Positions 1-10,154 of a stretch of DNA of 64,000 nucleotides are shown one piece after another. The first letter of the stretch is position 1. Every line of letters begins with the position of its first letter. Made by a program: the position numbers and the translations under genes. The notes under the pieces are model-generated. The model saw nothing but the letters and a program-made list of their open reading frames with translations, ran no database searches and was not told the DNA's origin. The stretch comes from Sediminitomix flava (lineage in GTDB: Bacteria; Bacteroidota; Bacteroidia; Cytophagales; Flammeovirgaceae). The stretch covers positions 267,076 to 331,075 of the forward strand of contig NZ_QGDO01000004.1 of the NCBI RefSeq assembly GCF_003149185.1, given 5' to 3'.

Positions 1-71
1 TGAGCTGTGCCCAAATTTATACTCAAGTATAGAAGAGCAATTATGCTATATATGACATTTCTAAAGTTCAT
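1..71 (-). CDS. 5' end of a truncated secreted-protein gene, probably a paralogue of the adjacent S8 peptidase
   Basis: Reading the minus strand from an ATG at 71 gives 23 codons that run off the window: MNFRNVIYSIIALLYLSI followed by NLGTA. This is a classic signal peptide ending near A-Q. It closely matches the signal peptide of the 2550-aa S8 peptidase at 2478-10130 (MRLRNSIYSIIAFLFLSI), with about 15 of 24 positions identical, and the DNA shares the 17-mer GCAATTATGCTATATAT. That level of identity in a signal peptide, which normally drifts quickly, suggests a recent paralogue or recombination. The mature protein is outside the window, so family membership is an inference. The only other ORF here (plus strand, 7-246) is antisense to it and looks non-coding. 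Confidence 0.7.
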   Translation of the reverse strand, partial: MNFRNVIYSIIALLYLSINLGTA

Positions 72-113
72 CATTGAAAAAGTTATAGACCTCTTATACA
101 AAAGAATTTTCAG

Positions 114-123
114 TGTTACACAC
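114..123 (-). promoter_or_regulatory. GTAACA-type motif upstream of the left-edge gene
   Basis: On the minus strand this reads GTGTGTAACA followed by CTG. It shares GTAACACTG with the box at 60679-60688 and resembles four further boxes upstream of SusC2 and SusC3. It lies 43 bp from the start codon at 71. Function unknown; it could be an activator site or the -35 region of an alternative sigma promoter. Confidence 0.25.
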
Positions 124-492
124 CTAGCAATTAGAGTGGTCTGTTATTGTGTAGTTTCGAATTGGTTTCTATGTATTATTTCACTTATCTCACCTTTAAA
201 AATTGTATACCCATACAGCTTTATAGTAGAAATAAGTGCTCATTAGCTTCTTAAGGTTTCATGGAAATACCATCATTCTGTATCCCATATTAATTGCATA
301 ATACTTTAGCAAATAGCTTTAGACCAACTAAGTAGTACTTATACATCTTAGCAGTACTAAAAACACATGTAAACAACTGAATATAAAAGCCTTAATCCCT
401 ACATTTTTTTTGAATCAATCTGATTTAATCCTATGAAGTCAAATAGTATCATACTTTGAATAAGTATAAAACGTAACATTTCTTTATAAAAA

Positions 493-513
493 GAGGGGAC
501 TAAAAGCCCCCTC
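493..513 (-). terminator. Terminator-like hairpin
   Basis: GAGGGG and CCCCTC arms, separated by 9 nt, are followed on the minus strand by CTTTTTATAAAG. This is about 130 bp beyond the first terminator of the lipoprotein operon, so it may be a backup terminator, or end an unrecognised transcript. Confidence 0.45.
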
Positions 514-638
514 ATTTATTTTCATCACGTTTTACCAATTCAATTTTAAAAAGTTACAAGTCGACAAGACTTATATGAAAAACACTTTATTATTCTCAAT
601 TCTATTTCTTGATATGATTGATTGAACAGGTTAATAAA

Positions 639-663
639 CTACCCACTAAAAAACAGTGGGTAG
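639..663 (-). terminator. Terminator of the SusCD-S8 peptidase operon
   Basis: A 9-bp perfect stem (CTACCCACT / AGTGGGTAG) with a 7-nt loop lies 20 bp beyond the stop of the lipoprotein gene. It is followed on the minus strand by a TTTATT tract. Confidence 0.75.
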
Positions 664-683
664 CTTTCAGTTAAATGATATAC

Positions 684-2387
684 TTAGTTACATGTATCGT
701 CAGACAATACATCATCCATATTACCTCCGCCATAAATTGGGCTAGCAGTATCATCACTGCTATCAGTAAATTGATAACTAAAGGCCATATTTTTCATCCA
801 ATCTGAGAAATTCTCGAATGGAGTAACGTATGTCTTAAACGGACATAGACTTAATTCGCTTACTGTATCTACATATCTAATGATTGAGATATCTACAATG
901 GCATTATATGTATATGGGTTATCATAGATATCCATGATCTTAGTGAATACTTCACTTTCTGTAAATACTACAGATGAGTTGAATGAGTCTACTGTGAAAG
1001 TACCATTCTCCAATTCTGTAAAATGGTTGATCGACAAAGATGATGAATAAGCAAAATCATTTCCATTTGAAATTTTCACTCTTACATGACCTTTTTTCAA
1101 CACTGGTAAAACATCTAAAACACCTTGTGCAGCTAATTTACCGATATTAAGGTCAAACTTATTGAAGTTTTCAGCTTTAGCGAATCCGCTAATAGAAGCA
1201 ATATCAGTAAAGCCCATCAAAGTTACATTATGAGAACCATCTGTTGATCCGCCAGGTAATCCAATACCAAAGTTAGGAGATACATTACCCAAACCGTTTC
1301 CTACACCTCCACCAGAATAAGTTACTGTTTCCAAAGCATTAAATGCATTGAAGTTATTTACAGATGGATAGTTCACATAGATATCCCCATCTACTGTTTT
1401 AAGGCTATTGAAGAAGCTAAAATCTGCTAGTACAGCCTCATTATCTGAAGTATTGTAGTCAAATACTAGTGCCCCTTTCAATGACTCTCCCCACTCAACA
1501 TTTACACCAACAATATCTTCTAGCTCCATTGTTTTTTGGATACCTGATACTTCTGTTAACGCACTAAAGTCAACACTTTCCAATGAAGCATTTTCACGGA
1601 AGTATAGTCTACCTCCAATCATTTCCAACATTTCAGCATCAAAGTCTGCGACAAAACTATTCTGAACAAATAAGTCATTCGCAATGCTCTTTAGTTTAGG
1701 GAAATTAAATGTTCCTGCATTTTCATTTACAGGATTTGCTTGATCAAATTGGCTCAAGTCATTGTAGATTAATACGCCCTTCTCAGCAACTCCTAAGCTA
1801 GCAAATGAAAGCTCTGTTAAGCTCATATTATTCACAAGCTCAATATTTCCTGTAACACCCAAAAGCATAGGCAGAGATAGATTTTCCAACATAGAGTTAC
1901 CCTCTACAAACAATCCACCTCCAACAGTTACCAAACCTTCAATACTAACTTCAGTAACGTCTGTGTACATCACTTCCAAATTGCCACTAACGACTTGAAC
2001 ATTGCTCAATTTAGCCAAGTCATCAGCTGAACGAACAACTACATTACCCATCACAACAAGATTGTCTTCTGTCAATTTAGCATATGCTTCATCTGTAGAT
2101 AAACTACCCCAGAATATCGCATTTTCTTCAGACTCCAAACGTTGAGTTAACTCTGCTAATTTTGCAGAACTTTCTCCTTCCAAGTCCGCCATTTGTTGTT
2201 CAAGGCTAGCAATTGCTGCTGCAATAGCTGCTTCTTGACTCTCTTTTAATTTTTCTAGCTCACCTTGAAGATCAGTCAACTCTTGTTGTTGTTCTTCCAA
2301 GTCTAGTCTTAGTTGGTCTAGCTCATCGGTGTTACAAGCTACTAAAGACAATAAAGCAGCTCCGATAACATAATTCTTAAAGCGCAT
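684..2387 (-). CDS. Outer-membrane lipoprotein with N-terminal coiled coil and L-domain/leucine-rich-like solenoid
   Basis: 567 aa. The N-terminus is a lipoprotein signal peptide with lipobox LVAC at about residues 15-18. A strong coiled coil follows (about 20-90, rich in Q, E and L heptads). The rest is a series of short irregular repeats of the type VVSGNLEV / VGGGLFVEGN / VTGNIELVNN, in which the consensus alternates 'L..V.GNL.V.....L..L...L'. These resemble receptor L-domain or BspA-like beta-solenoids, which usually bind proteins or glycans. It is the last gene of the minus-strand operon, 90 bp after the S8 peptidase with a hairpin between them. Inference: a surface-exposed binding or scaffold lipoprotein of the peptidase/SusCD system. 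No catalytic motif was seen, and the solenoid class was judged by eye. Confidence 0.75.
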   Translation of the reverse strand: MRFKNYVIGAALLSLVACNTDELDQLRLDLEEQQQELTDLQGELEKLKESQEAAIAAAIASLEQQMADLEGESSAKLAELTQRLESEENAIFWGSLSTDEAYAKLTEDNLVVMGNVVVRSADDLAKLSNVQVVSGNLEVMYTDVTEVSIEGLVTVGGGLFVEGNSMLENLSLPMLLGVTGNIELVNNMSLTELSFASLGVAEKGVLIYNDLSQFDQANPVNENAGTFNFPKLKSIANDLFVQNSFVADFDAEMLEMIGGRLYFRENASLESVDFSALTEVSGIQKTMELEDIVGVNVEWGESLKGALVFDYNTSDNEAVLADFSFFNSLKTVDGDIYVNYPSVNNFNAFNALETVTYSGGGVGNGLGNVSPNFGIGLPGGSTDGSHNVTLMGFTDIASISGFAKAENFNKFDLNIGKLAAQGVLDVLPVLKKGHVRVKISNGNDFAYSSSLSINHFTELENGTFTVDSFNSSVVFTESEVFTKIMDIYDNPYTYNAIVDISIIRYVDTVSELSLCPFKTYVTPFENFSDWMKNMAFSYQFTDSSDDTASPIYGGGNMDDVLSDDTCN

Positions 2388-2430
2388 AATTGTATTGGTT
2401 TAAAATAAAAAAATGAAAAAAATATGAGAT

Positions 2431-2460
2431 AGAGGGAAGAAAGAGTACTTGCTTCCCTCT
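2431..2460 (-). terminator. Intercistronic hairpin (attenuator) between S8 peptidase and lipoprotein
   Basis: AGAGGGAAG / CTTCCCTCT arms with a 12-nt loop start 17 bp after the peptidase stop. On the minus strand they are followed by ATCTCATATTTTTTT. The T-run is displaced from the stem, so partial termination or mRNA processing is more likely than a full stop, and the lipoprotein gene could still be read through. Confidence 0.5.
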
Positions 2461-2477
2461 TGTGTAAAATGCTTGAT

Positions 2478-5400
2478 TTATTGCACGATAATTCGTTCCA
2501 CTCCAATCAACTCATTGGCTGTACTGATACGGATCATGTAAACTCCTGCAGGTAAACCGTCTACATGGTATTCAATCTGCTGCTGATCTTCATCCTTCAA
2601 TACTTGCTCATAAGTATTCATTGTGGTTCCATCCATGTTTATCACCTCAATCAAAGCCGTACCTCTCGCTTCTGTTTCAAAGCTCAATTGTACTTCATCA
2701 ATCATTGGATTAGGATAAACGGATAGCTCTGCTGTGACACTTGCTTCTCCTAAGTCTTCTTGAGAATAAACATAGACGACCACGTAAGTGTAAGTGAAGC
2801 CATTTTCTCTACCATCGTCTGCGAGAATGTAAACCACACCTACTCCTTTTTGCTTTGGAATGATGACTAAGTCTTCAGAACCGTAAGCAACGTCTATGAC
2901 ATCTGGTGTGTCATTGATCGCTCCATACTGAAGAACATCTTCATCTGCATCTTCAAATACTTCTGCAATGTCAATGGTATAACCAATTGGCTGTTCCAAA
3001 AGAAGATTTACAGCCCAAGGCTCTGCTCCTACAGGTGTTCTGTTGATATCTTCTACAAGAATTGAAATCGGATGAATTACGTAGTTTCCATGTTGATCTA
3101 GAACTTTCACTTCAATGTCCTGAACTCCTTGGTCGTCATGGCTTGGTGCTAAAGTAACTTGAGCTTGAAGGTCAGCTACTTTTTCCACAGTCGCAAAAGA
3201 AGAATCATTTGCCATTTCAAAACTCAATACATCTCCTTCAGGGTCTGAAGCGAGCATATTAACCACCTTCGTTTCTCCCTCTTTCACCTTGATAGGCTCT
3301 CCATATTGATCTGGTGAATAAGTCACGATCGGACCAACGTTAGATGTTACCTCATAATTGATTTTTTGAGGTTTTGTATTTACAGGATCATTTGTCGTTA
3401 CTGTGACATATCCCACATTTACACCTTGAGCAAGGTTCTTTCCGATAATATCAGAATTGATTTCAAGGCTTTCTCCTGCTTCAATCACACCTTCTACCGC
3501 ATCTAACTCAATCCAGTTGGCTTGGAATGATAATGCTCTAATTTTCCATACGAACTCTAACAACTCAGCATCTCTTAACTCTCCCGTTTCAGGGTCTTTC
3601 GGTCCAGATGTATTATCAGGGTCTCCAGAGAACCAGTCTCTATCCTTTTCTGATAATGGTGCTGGTTTAAAGAACTGACGATAAGTTACCGAAGGATTAT
3701 TTCCATGACTATCGCTACTGTCAAAAGAATGCTTCCCTCCTTCTGGGTGAGAAATAACGACGTAGAAATCTTCTCCACCATTGATAGCAACTGCTTTTTC
3801 AAACTCAAAAAGTCTCCACATTTCTGAGCCAAGTCCTTCATTTATGGTGAAATCTTCCTCGTAGATCACTTCATTGTTATCTGGTATATTTGTCAATCCT
3901 TCATAGATACTTATTCTCATTTGTCCTGCAGTAGCGACATAGGTCATTAATCGCATGTGGCTGATCACAAAACCTTCGGCTGGTGCAGTCATTCTTACCG
4001 CCGTTGTAATTGGGTAAGTAGAGTTATTACCATGAAAACCATCTGAAGTTGCTTTGCTGTGGTCATAGTGAAGCGAATCGAAACTAGCTTTTGAATCTGC
4101 CTCAATCTCTTCCTCTGTCATTCCGAACATTGACGCAGTAGCTTGTTTAGCTTCTGAAGTAAGGAACTCATAACCTGCCTTTGCAATAAAGCTCAAGTCT
4201 GAATCACCTGTATTTTTCACAACAAATGAATGTGCCAATGTATCGATTGAATTCATTTGAGCGGTAAAATCTTCTGCTTCCAATTCAAATACTGGTGGTA
4301 ATATTGTTGCTGCAGTTACTACTACCGTTTCTGAAACAGACGCTGTATGCAATACTAAGTTTGTCGTATAAGCCTTCTCTTCTGTTGCCTCAAATTCTAA
4401 TGTAAGCTCTTTTGTTACTCCTGGCGCTAACACCAAATTAGAAATCAACTCTCCTTCTCCTTTGAAATACAACTCTGAACCATCTGCAAATAATGTAGTC
4501 TCAGGAAGATTTGGTAAATCAATGCTATTGAACTCTATATCTTTTGTTCCTGTATTCAGAATCGTAAAACTTGCTGTGTAAGCTTCATCTTCGCCCTCTA
4601 CATAAAATACATTTCCAAAGTCTAGGGTATCTGTTGAAATTTCATAAGATAAATTCCCCGATACCGCATAGCTTATTGGTAACTTCAATTCTGGCGTAAT
4701 GAAACTATTTGAAGTAATTACTAGTGTATCTTCATAAACTCCTTCCAATAATAAGTCTGGTTTTAGAGCAAATTCGTGTGTGTTCGTTCCTTCACCCTCA
4801 ATTTTTGTTGATAGAGCTGGCTGTAAAATGATCGCTTGATAGTCTTCAAAACGTGTATTAAATACATCTGGATAATCATGACCTGTGCGACCAAGATCAA
4901 CAAAATCTTCACCGTTCAAGTGCTTCAAACCATACCAGAATTCACCATTGAAGTTATCTACTTCTTCATACTGAAATTTGATCGTACCATCGGCTTCCAA
5001 GATCAATTCAAAAGTAGCATAGCCTGGGAATCCCCAAACACTTGCAATTAATTTCTTGAACTCGACAACTACATGGTCATCTTCTGCAGATAAGTAAATT
5101 CCTGAAAGTTCATCTACTTCATTTACTTTCCATGAAGAACGCATTGGAGAAATGACTGCTGTAACCCCATCATTTGGCAAATATGGACCATATTTCGGGT
5201 CTGTAGCTACTTGCGGTCTTACTGCGGTGATATACCCGTTTTCACAAACATAGATAGAGTCAAAGTTTTCGCCATAGAAGTTATACGTAAATGGCAATTT
5301 CACTGGTAAATAACCATCCGTCGGAATGGTCAAACGATTTTCTTCTTCGGCAATTTCGACCCAATCATAACGTACTTGAGCATCATAGTGTGAGTCACTA

Positions 5401-8400
5401 TATGTATACGAATTTACCGTTCCAGCTTTTGTATCCACCAACATTGTAGACGCTGGGTGAAGTGTATATTCCAAATCAGAATCTACTGTATTTTCTACGG
5501 TCAGCGTTACCTTTCCTTCTTCGAAAGTTGCTAAGCTAAAGTTTGACTGACTAAGTGCTGCTGTAGGCTCAGGTGACAAGTGTGAACTTGCTGTCACCTC
5601 TACTGTTTTAAGCCCTACACCATCGGCAATAATCACCATTTGCTCTGTAAACTCTTCGTCCAAGTTTGTTGGTGCATATTCCAGAACAATATGTTTTTTC
5701 GTTCTAGCTTGTACCGTAAATGGTACTTCGTGATTTACCGTAAATGCAGAAGGAGCATCAAATAATTGTGTCACTTCCATTGGTGCCGTACCCATATTTT
5801 CAATAAAGAAACCTACCGTATCAGACAAACCAATCATAATGGATTCAAAGGCTAATTCAGCGGTATCGACTTCCATTTGTCCATATCCTTCAACATTTAG
5901 AGTCACTCTGATTGTGTCTCTCAAATTTTCTGTATTAGCATCTAGATAGATAACATCTTTGTAAGTTCCTGCTGTCAAATCTGCCAAACGAGGGTCTAAC
6001 ACTGCAGTGATCTCTTTTTCTTGATTTGGTTGAACTTGGAAATCTGTTTCTGAAAGTGAAGAAACGTATCTAGTTCCAAAACCATCTTCTCTCACAAAAC
6101 GGTAAGTCGTATTTGCTTGCACTACTTGGTCATCACTTCTTTTCTGAATCGTGTAACCAACCGTTCCTTCCATATTCTGGAAACCAACTAAAGCACTACT
6201 GTCTGCTACTGCATTTTCATCAATATCTGCATATCTAAACTCAATCGCACCATCTTGGAATAAGGCTAATTGCATCGTCATGCGACCTTCATCCTCATCC
6301 GTCAAGTCATCCTTTACATTGTCATATTGTACGATAAAGTGATCTCCCATATTAGCATAAACAAGGTCTGCCTCACTAGGGATTTTTCTGAACACATCAT
6401 CTACAATGGATAACTCATGGAACAGAAGAGAAATTGTACTCAATAAGCCTTCTTGATTAGGGAATTCATTCATATCATACATTACTCCCGAACTTCCATA
6501 ATCAGGTACTGGCGTTTCCAAGAACCACATGAAACCATCTGCATGTACTCCAATGTATTCATATTCTGTATCGAAGTATGGGAATTTGAAACCGATCGGT
6601 ACTTCCCAAGCATAACCATTCAATACATACTCAGCGATAGAAGTACCGAAATCTGCGATATCTTCAAATTCGCCTGCATTAGCTGGGTCTTCCACATAAT
6701 GAATATCTGGGTGTTTCTCTTTGAAAGCCAAGGGCGTCTTTACATACAATACTTCATCGTCACTTGTATTCTTAACGGTAAAGTTTACCTCTACAGCTTC
6801 TCCTGAATTTGTAGTCCCTTCTATCTCTGCTGGATATTCAGCAACTGCTGGAGCCGATACAGAAGCGTAAAACTCTACTTTTAAGTCTCCAATATTCGTC
6901 TTAATCCTACCTTCTCCCACAAATTCTCCTGGAGTTGATGGTGTCACACGCATTGAAAGTGTACTCTCAAAGTTTGGTCCAAGGATCAATGTATCTACTC
7001 CTGTATATTCCAAATCGGGGTTATCACTTTCGATACCTGTGATTTCCAAATCTGCAAGACCTGCATTTCTGATCGCGAACTTCACATCATTTTTCGCACC
7101 CGCATAAACAACTCCTAAAGACTGTTTTGCTTCATAATCTGCGATAGCTTCTTGACCAACAATATTAATGTCTAAAGCTACTGTTGCGATTGGGTAGTTT
7201 TCATCGTTTGTATAGAGTACTGCAGAGGTTGAGTGCTTTCCTTCAGTCAAGTTTGAACCATCTACTACAACTCTTACTTTCTCTTCTTTTCCACCTTTTA
7301 CTTCTCCACTAACAGGGTCGAAATAAGCGTGTGCAGGGTCTTCTCCTGCAGAGAATAAACGTACTTTCGGAATGGCATAACCAGAGTATGGCAGTTCTTC
7401 AGCACCGAAGAAGAAGGTTCGTCCTTCATTTCTACTCACAAAGAAATTCCACCCTTGGAACTCTGATGTATAATCTGTTCCTTGGTAAGAAGCTTGTACT
7501 TTTGGATGGTAAATTTTTACCCAAATGATATCTCCTCCAGAAGTTTCAATAGTACGAGGAAAAGCGATTTTATGCCAAGCCCAACCTCCTGTCAAATCTT
7601 CTCTTGGGTAATATGCATGTGCGTAAAGCACTTCCATTTCATCTGTGATATACTCACTTCCTCTACAGATTTCTATAATAAATGGATCATCTAGCCCTTT
7701 TTCCATCCACATCAATGTTTCCATATGTGTAAGCGGAAGACGATAATCTACAGGGATTTCATAACGTGTTGCTGTTACATAACCAATGTTGCGAGAGCCT
7801 ACTCCAAAACCGAAATCAAAAGAATTGTCATTGAATTCGTGCTGAAGCCCGGCAATGTATTGCGTTCTATCAACTAGTGTATCTGTTTTGATCTCCTCAT
7901 TGTTGAATGCCTTGGCTACAAACTCTGCCTCTGCATGCTCTTCCACAGAAGCTGTTGAAGCATAGCCCATTTGCCCGTTCACATCAAATACTTCACCGAA
8001 GTTCAATGTTGCATGACCATCAGAAAGCATTTGAATCTGCGGTCCATTTTTGAATAAAGAACTCAATGCTGAAGCAGCCGCTTCTTCTTCCTCCTCATCA
8101 TCTTCATCGAAGACTGGCCCTTCATTTTCTACAGAACCCTCCCAATACAATGTCGCTTCTCCATCATTGCTCAAAGTCACATATTCTTCTACTACTTTTT
8201 GCGTAGTTACATCAATTTCTAAAGAGATGTTTTTCGGTGAGAATGAGAAGAAAGGCTCATCCAAAGTAGTCGTATGTACATAAGCAATATCATTGGCATT
8301 TCCCCAACGGTCAACTGCTTGCAATGCAAAATAATACGTTGATTTCTTACGAAGACCTCCAATACTTAAAGTTGCTGTATCTCCTGCTATAATGGTATTG

Positions 8401-10130
8401 CTCAAGAAGTACGGATTGAAATTATTCATATAATCCTCCGTAATTTCTTCTCCAGCACTCAACCATAAATAATAAGCGAACGGACTTTCGTCATCCTCAT
8501 CGGCAGGAACTGTCCATACCAAATCTAAGGCTGTATGTGTTGTATTTTCAATTCTGAGGTCTTTGAAATTTGCTGGAGGAATTTTTCCATCCGACTGAAG
8601 TGCTCCTCTAGCATTCAATAAACCGACACCCAACTTACCATCATAATAACTATTCAAATCTGATGGGAAAGCGGACGCACCTTGCATTACTGCTGCTTGC
8701 AATTCTGCTGGTGACGAAATCAAATCAGATAGTTCACTTAATACCAAACCTGCTACCCCCGATACATGTGGACAAGCCATTGATGTACCTTGAAGATATC
8801 CATATCTATTTCCTGGGAATGTACTGAGTACCGCTCCGATATCGCCATAAGATAAATCTCCACCTGGAGCTGCAATATCAACCCAATCGCCGTGGTTTGT
8901 ATAAGGTGCTGGTAAATCCTCAGGACCTACCGATGATACTGCAAAACAATTATCATCTGCTCCTGGATAGAAAAATCCTTCTTGTCCGTTATTACCTGCT
9001 GCAAAAATTGGAAGACCACCTACCATTGGTGAATCTGGATAATCTGCTAGATTACCAGCTTCTTCTCTGAAATAAGCAATTGCATCTTGAACATCTTGCT
9101 CGTAAACACCTGCAGAAGTATATCCCCAAGAACTTTGTGCGATGACAGCGCCATTATCTGCTGCATAAACATAAGCCGCTGCAGAACCCGCACTAGCGCC
9201 TCCTTCTCCGAAAATCTGACAAGACATCAAACGAACACCACTACCTTCTGTACCGTCGCCACCTGCGACACCTGCAACACCAATACCATTGTTAGACACA
9301 GCTGCCACTGTCCCTGCTACGTGAGTACCGTGTGTAGTGGCAGTAACTTGTCCGTTGGAATGAAAGCTATAGCCATGAAAATCATCTACATATCCATTTC
9401 CATCATCATCAACTCCTAATTCACCATTTAATTCAGCTTCATTTCTCCAAAGGTTGGCTTGTAAATCTGGGTGAACGGTATCAATACCTCCATCAACAAT
9501 TGCAATGATTACATTTGGAGTACCTGTTGTGATATCCCAACCTGCTTCCATATCAATATCTGCATCATTTGAACCGACACGAGAACCGTCATTTTCATAA
9601 TGCCACTGATCTACCAACAACGGATCATTGAAATAGGTCGATGCCAATGGTGCTGCCGCTGTTGCTCTTACAATTTCAGCTTCAGACAGGTAAACTGGCT
9701 TTGCATTCTCAAAAGACCCTATCTTTTTATAAATAGGTTTTGCGATCTCTACGCCACTCACTGAGGCATAAGCCTCTACTACTTCTCTTGGGTCTTGGTT
9801 TGCACCAAACTGAACTTCATACCACAAGTGTAATCCGTGTTTACGGTGTCTTGCCTCATATTTTTCTGAGAATGGGAAGACCCTTGTAAAAACTGTAATA
9901 TTGAATTGCTGATTGACCGATTGTAAATCAATTGCTGCAATGTTTGCCATTCTTGCCGAAGATGACACCGATGAATTACTTGTCATCGATAAGTTCGCTG
10001 CTTCGAACTCTTCGGTAAACTTAATTCGCACTTTCCCTGCTTCTATATCTGCTAAATCTTGTGCTCCTGCCCAAGAGATACTCAGAAACAGAAATGCAAT
10101 TATGCTATATATTGAATTTCTTAATCTCAT
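2478..10130 (-). CDS. Giant secreted subtilisin-like S8 serine peptidase with T9SS type A sorting domain
   Basis: 2550 aa. The signal peptide ends near AGAQ (residue 24). A prodomain (about 30-160) carries an HGLHLWYEV motif shared with the second S8 peptidase of this window. The catalytic domain (about 165-510) has Asp213 (IVDGGID), His267 (HGTHVAGT), oxyanion Asn380 (AAGNN) and Ser450 (GTSMACPHVSG), so it should be active; a DDDGNGYVDD loop looks calcium-binding. After it come an fn3 domain (about 515-620), a run of acidic residues (674-683), and many Ig-like, choice-of-anchor and ASPM/Hydin-type beta-sandwiches. Two copies of a domain with an 'F.FPYF / F.YNFYG' core and a cadherin-like module follow. 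The last about 80 aa, starting VYPNP, are a T9SS type A sorting domain. Predicted to be exported by T9SS and kept on or released from the cell surface. It starts 24 bp after the FISUMP lipoprotein gene, which indicates an operon with SusCD. Confident on family; substrate unknown. Confidence 0.95.
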   Translation of the reverse strand: MRLRNSIYSIIAFLFLSISWAGAQDLADIEAGKVRIKFTEEFEAANLSMTSNSSVSSSARMANIAAIDLQSVNQQFNITVFTRVFPFSEKYEARHRKHGLHLWYEVQFGANQDPREVVEAYASVSGVEIAKPIYKKIGSFENAKPVYLSEAEIVRATAAAPLASTYFNDPLLVDQWHYENDGSRVGSNDADIDMEAGWDITTGTPNVIIAIVDGGIDTVHPDLQANLWRNEAELNGELGVDDDGNGYVDDFHGYSFHSNGQVTATTHGTHVAGTVAAVSNNGIGVAGVAGGDGTEGSGVRLMSCQIFGEGGASAGSAAAYVYAADNGAVIAQSSWGYTSAGVYEQDVQDAIAYFREEAGNLADYPDSPMVGGLPIFAAGNNGQEGFFYPGADDNCFAVSSVGPEDLPAPYTNHGDWVDIAAPGGDLSYGDIGAVLSTFPGNRYGYLQGTSMACPHVSGVAGLVLSELSDLISSPAELQAAVMQGASAFPSDLNSYYDGKLGVGLLNARGALQSDGKIPPANFKDLRIENTTHTALDLVWTVPADEDDESPFAYYLWLSAGEEITEDYMNNFNPYFLSNTIIAGDTATLSIGGLRKKSTYYFALQAVDRWGNANDIAYVHTTTLDEPFFSFSPKNISLEIDVTTQKVVEEYVTLSNDGEATLYWEGSVENEGPVFDEDDEEEEEAAASALSSLFKNGPQIQMLSDGHATLNFGEVFDVNGQMGYASTASVEEHAEAEFVAKAFNNEEIKTDTLVDRTQYIAGLQHEFNDNSFDFGFGVGSRNIGYVTATRYEIPVDYRLPLTHMETLMWMEKGLDDPFIIEICRGSEYITDEMEVLYAHAYYPREDLTGGWAWHKIAFPRTIETSGGDIIWVKIYHPKVQASYQGTDYTSEFQGWNFFVSRNEGRTFFFGAEELPYSGYAIPKVRLFSAGEDPAHAYFDPVSGEVKGGKEEKVRVVVDGSNLTEGKHSTSAVLYTNDENYPIATVALDINIVGQEAIADYEAKQSLGVVYAGAKNDVKFAIRNAGLADLEITGIESDNPDLEYTGVDTLILGPNFESTLSMRVTPSTPGEFVGEGRIKTNIGDLKVEFYASVSAPAVAEYPAEIEGTTNSGEAVEVNFTVKNTSDDEVLYVKTPLAFKEKHPDIHYVEDPANAGEFEDIADFGTSIAEYVLNGYAWEVPIGFKFPYFDTEYEYIGVHADGFMWFLETPVPDYGSSGVMYDMNEFPNQEGLLSTISLLFHELSIVDDVFRKIPSEADLVYANMGDHFIVQYDNVKDDLTDEDEGRMTMQLALFQDGAIEFRYADIDENAVADSSALVGFQNMEGTVGYTIQKRSDDQVVQANTTYRFVREDGFGTRYVSSLSETDFQVQPNQEKEITAVLDPRLADLTAGTYKDVIYLDANTENLRDTIRVTLNVEGYGQMEVDTAELAFESIMIGLSDTVGFFIENMGTAPMEVTQLFDAPSAFTVNHEVPFTVQARTKKHIVLEYAPTNLDEEFTEQMVIIADGVGLKTVEVTASSHLSPEPTAALSQSNFSLATFEEGKVTLTVENTVDSDLEYTLHPASTMLVDTKAGTVNSYTYSDSHYDAQVRYDWVEIAEEENRLTIPTDGYLPVKLPFTYNFYGENFDSIYVCENGYITAVRPQVATDPKYGPYLPNDGVTAVISPMRSSWKVNEVDELSGIYLSAEDDHVVVEFKKLIASVWGFPGYATFELILEADGTIKFQYEEVDNFNGEFWYGLKHLNGEDFVDLGRTGHDYPDVFNTRFEDYQAIILQPALSTKIEGEGTNTHEFALKPDLLLEGVYEDTLVITSNSFITPELKLPISYAVSGNLSYEISTDTLDFGNVFYVEGEDEAYTASFTILNTGTKDIEFNSIDLPNLPETTLFADGSELYFKGEGELISNLVLAPGVTKELTLEFEATEEKAYTTNLVLHTASVSETVVVTAATILPPVFELEAEDFTAQMNSIDTLAHSFVVKNTGDSDLSFIAKAGYEFLTSEAKQATASMFGMTEEEIEADSKASFDSLHYDHSKATSDGFHGNNSTYPITTAVRMTAPAEGFVISHMRLMTYVATAGQMRISIYEGLTNIPDNNEVIYEEDFTINEGLGSEMWRLFEFEKAVAINGGEDFYVVISHPEGGKHSFDSSDSHGNNPSVTYRQFFKPAPLSEKDRDWFSGDPDNTSGPKDPETGELRDAELLEFVWKIRALSFQANWIELDAVEGVIEAGESLEINSDIIGKNLAQGVNVGYVTVTTNDPVNTKPQKINYEVTSNVGPIVTYSPDQYGEPIKVKEGETKVVNMLASDPEGDVLSFEMANDSSFATVEKVADLQAQVTLAPSHDDQGVQDIEVKVLDQHGNYVIHPISILVEDINRTPVGAEPWAVNLLLEQPIGYTIDIAEVFEDADEDVLQYGAINDTPDVIDVAYGSEDLVIIPKQKGVGVVYILADDGRENGFTYTYVVVYVYSQEDLGEASVTAELSVYPNPMIDEVQLSFETEARGTALIEVINMDGTTMNTYEQVLKDEDQQQIEYHVDGLPAGVYMIRISTANELIGVERIIVQ

Positions 10131-10154
10131 TGTTATTAGGATTTTAAAGCCCTC

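Larger units (their letters stand above)
72..683. other. Intergenic region, 612 bp
   Basis: This region lies between the 3' end of the L-domain lipoprotein gene and the start of the left-edge gene, both on the minus strand. It is very AT-rich. It holds two minus-strand terminator-type hairpins (639-663 and 493-513) and, 43 bp upstream of the left-edge start, a GTAACACTG motif on the minus strand like those upstream of SusC2 and SusC3. The promoter of the left-edge gene must lie here, but no clean TTTG/TAnnTTTG pair was found. Confidence 0.6.

Noticed and set aside
7-246. 79-aa plus-strand ORF at the left edge
   Set aside because: It starts with GTG right after a stop, has the random hydrophobic composition of AT-rich DNA, and is antisense to the signal peptide of the minus-strand gene at 1-71.
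8050-8283. Plus-strand ORF with a long serine run
   Set aside because: The serine run is the complement of the acidic codons (GAA/GAT) of the S8 peptidase; a shadow frame.
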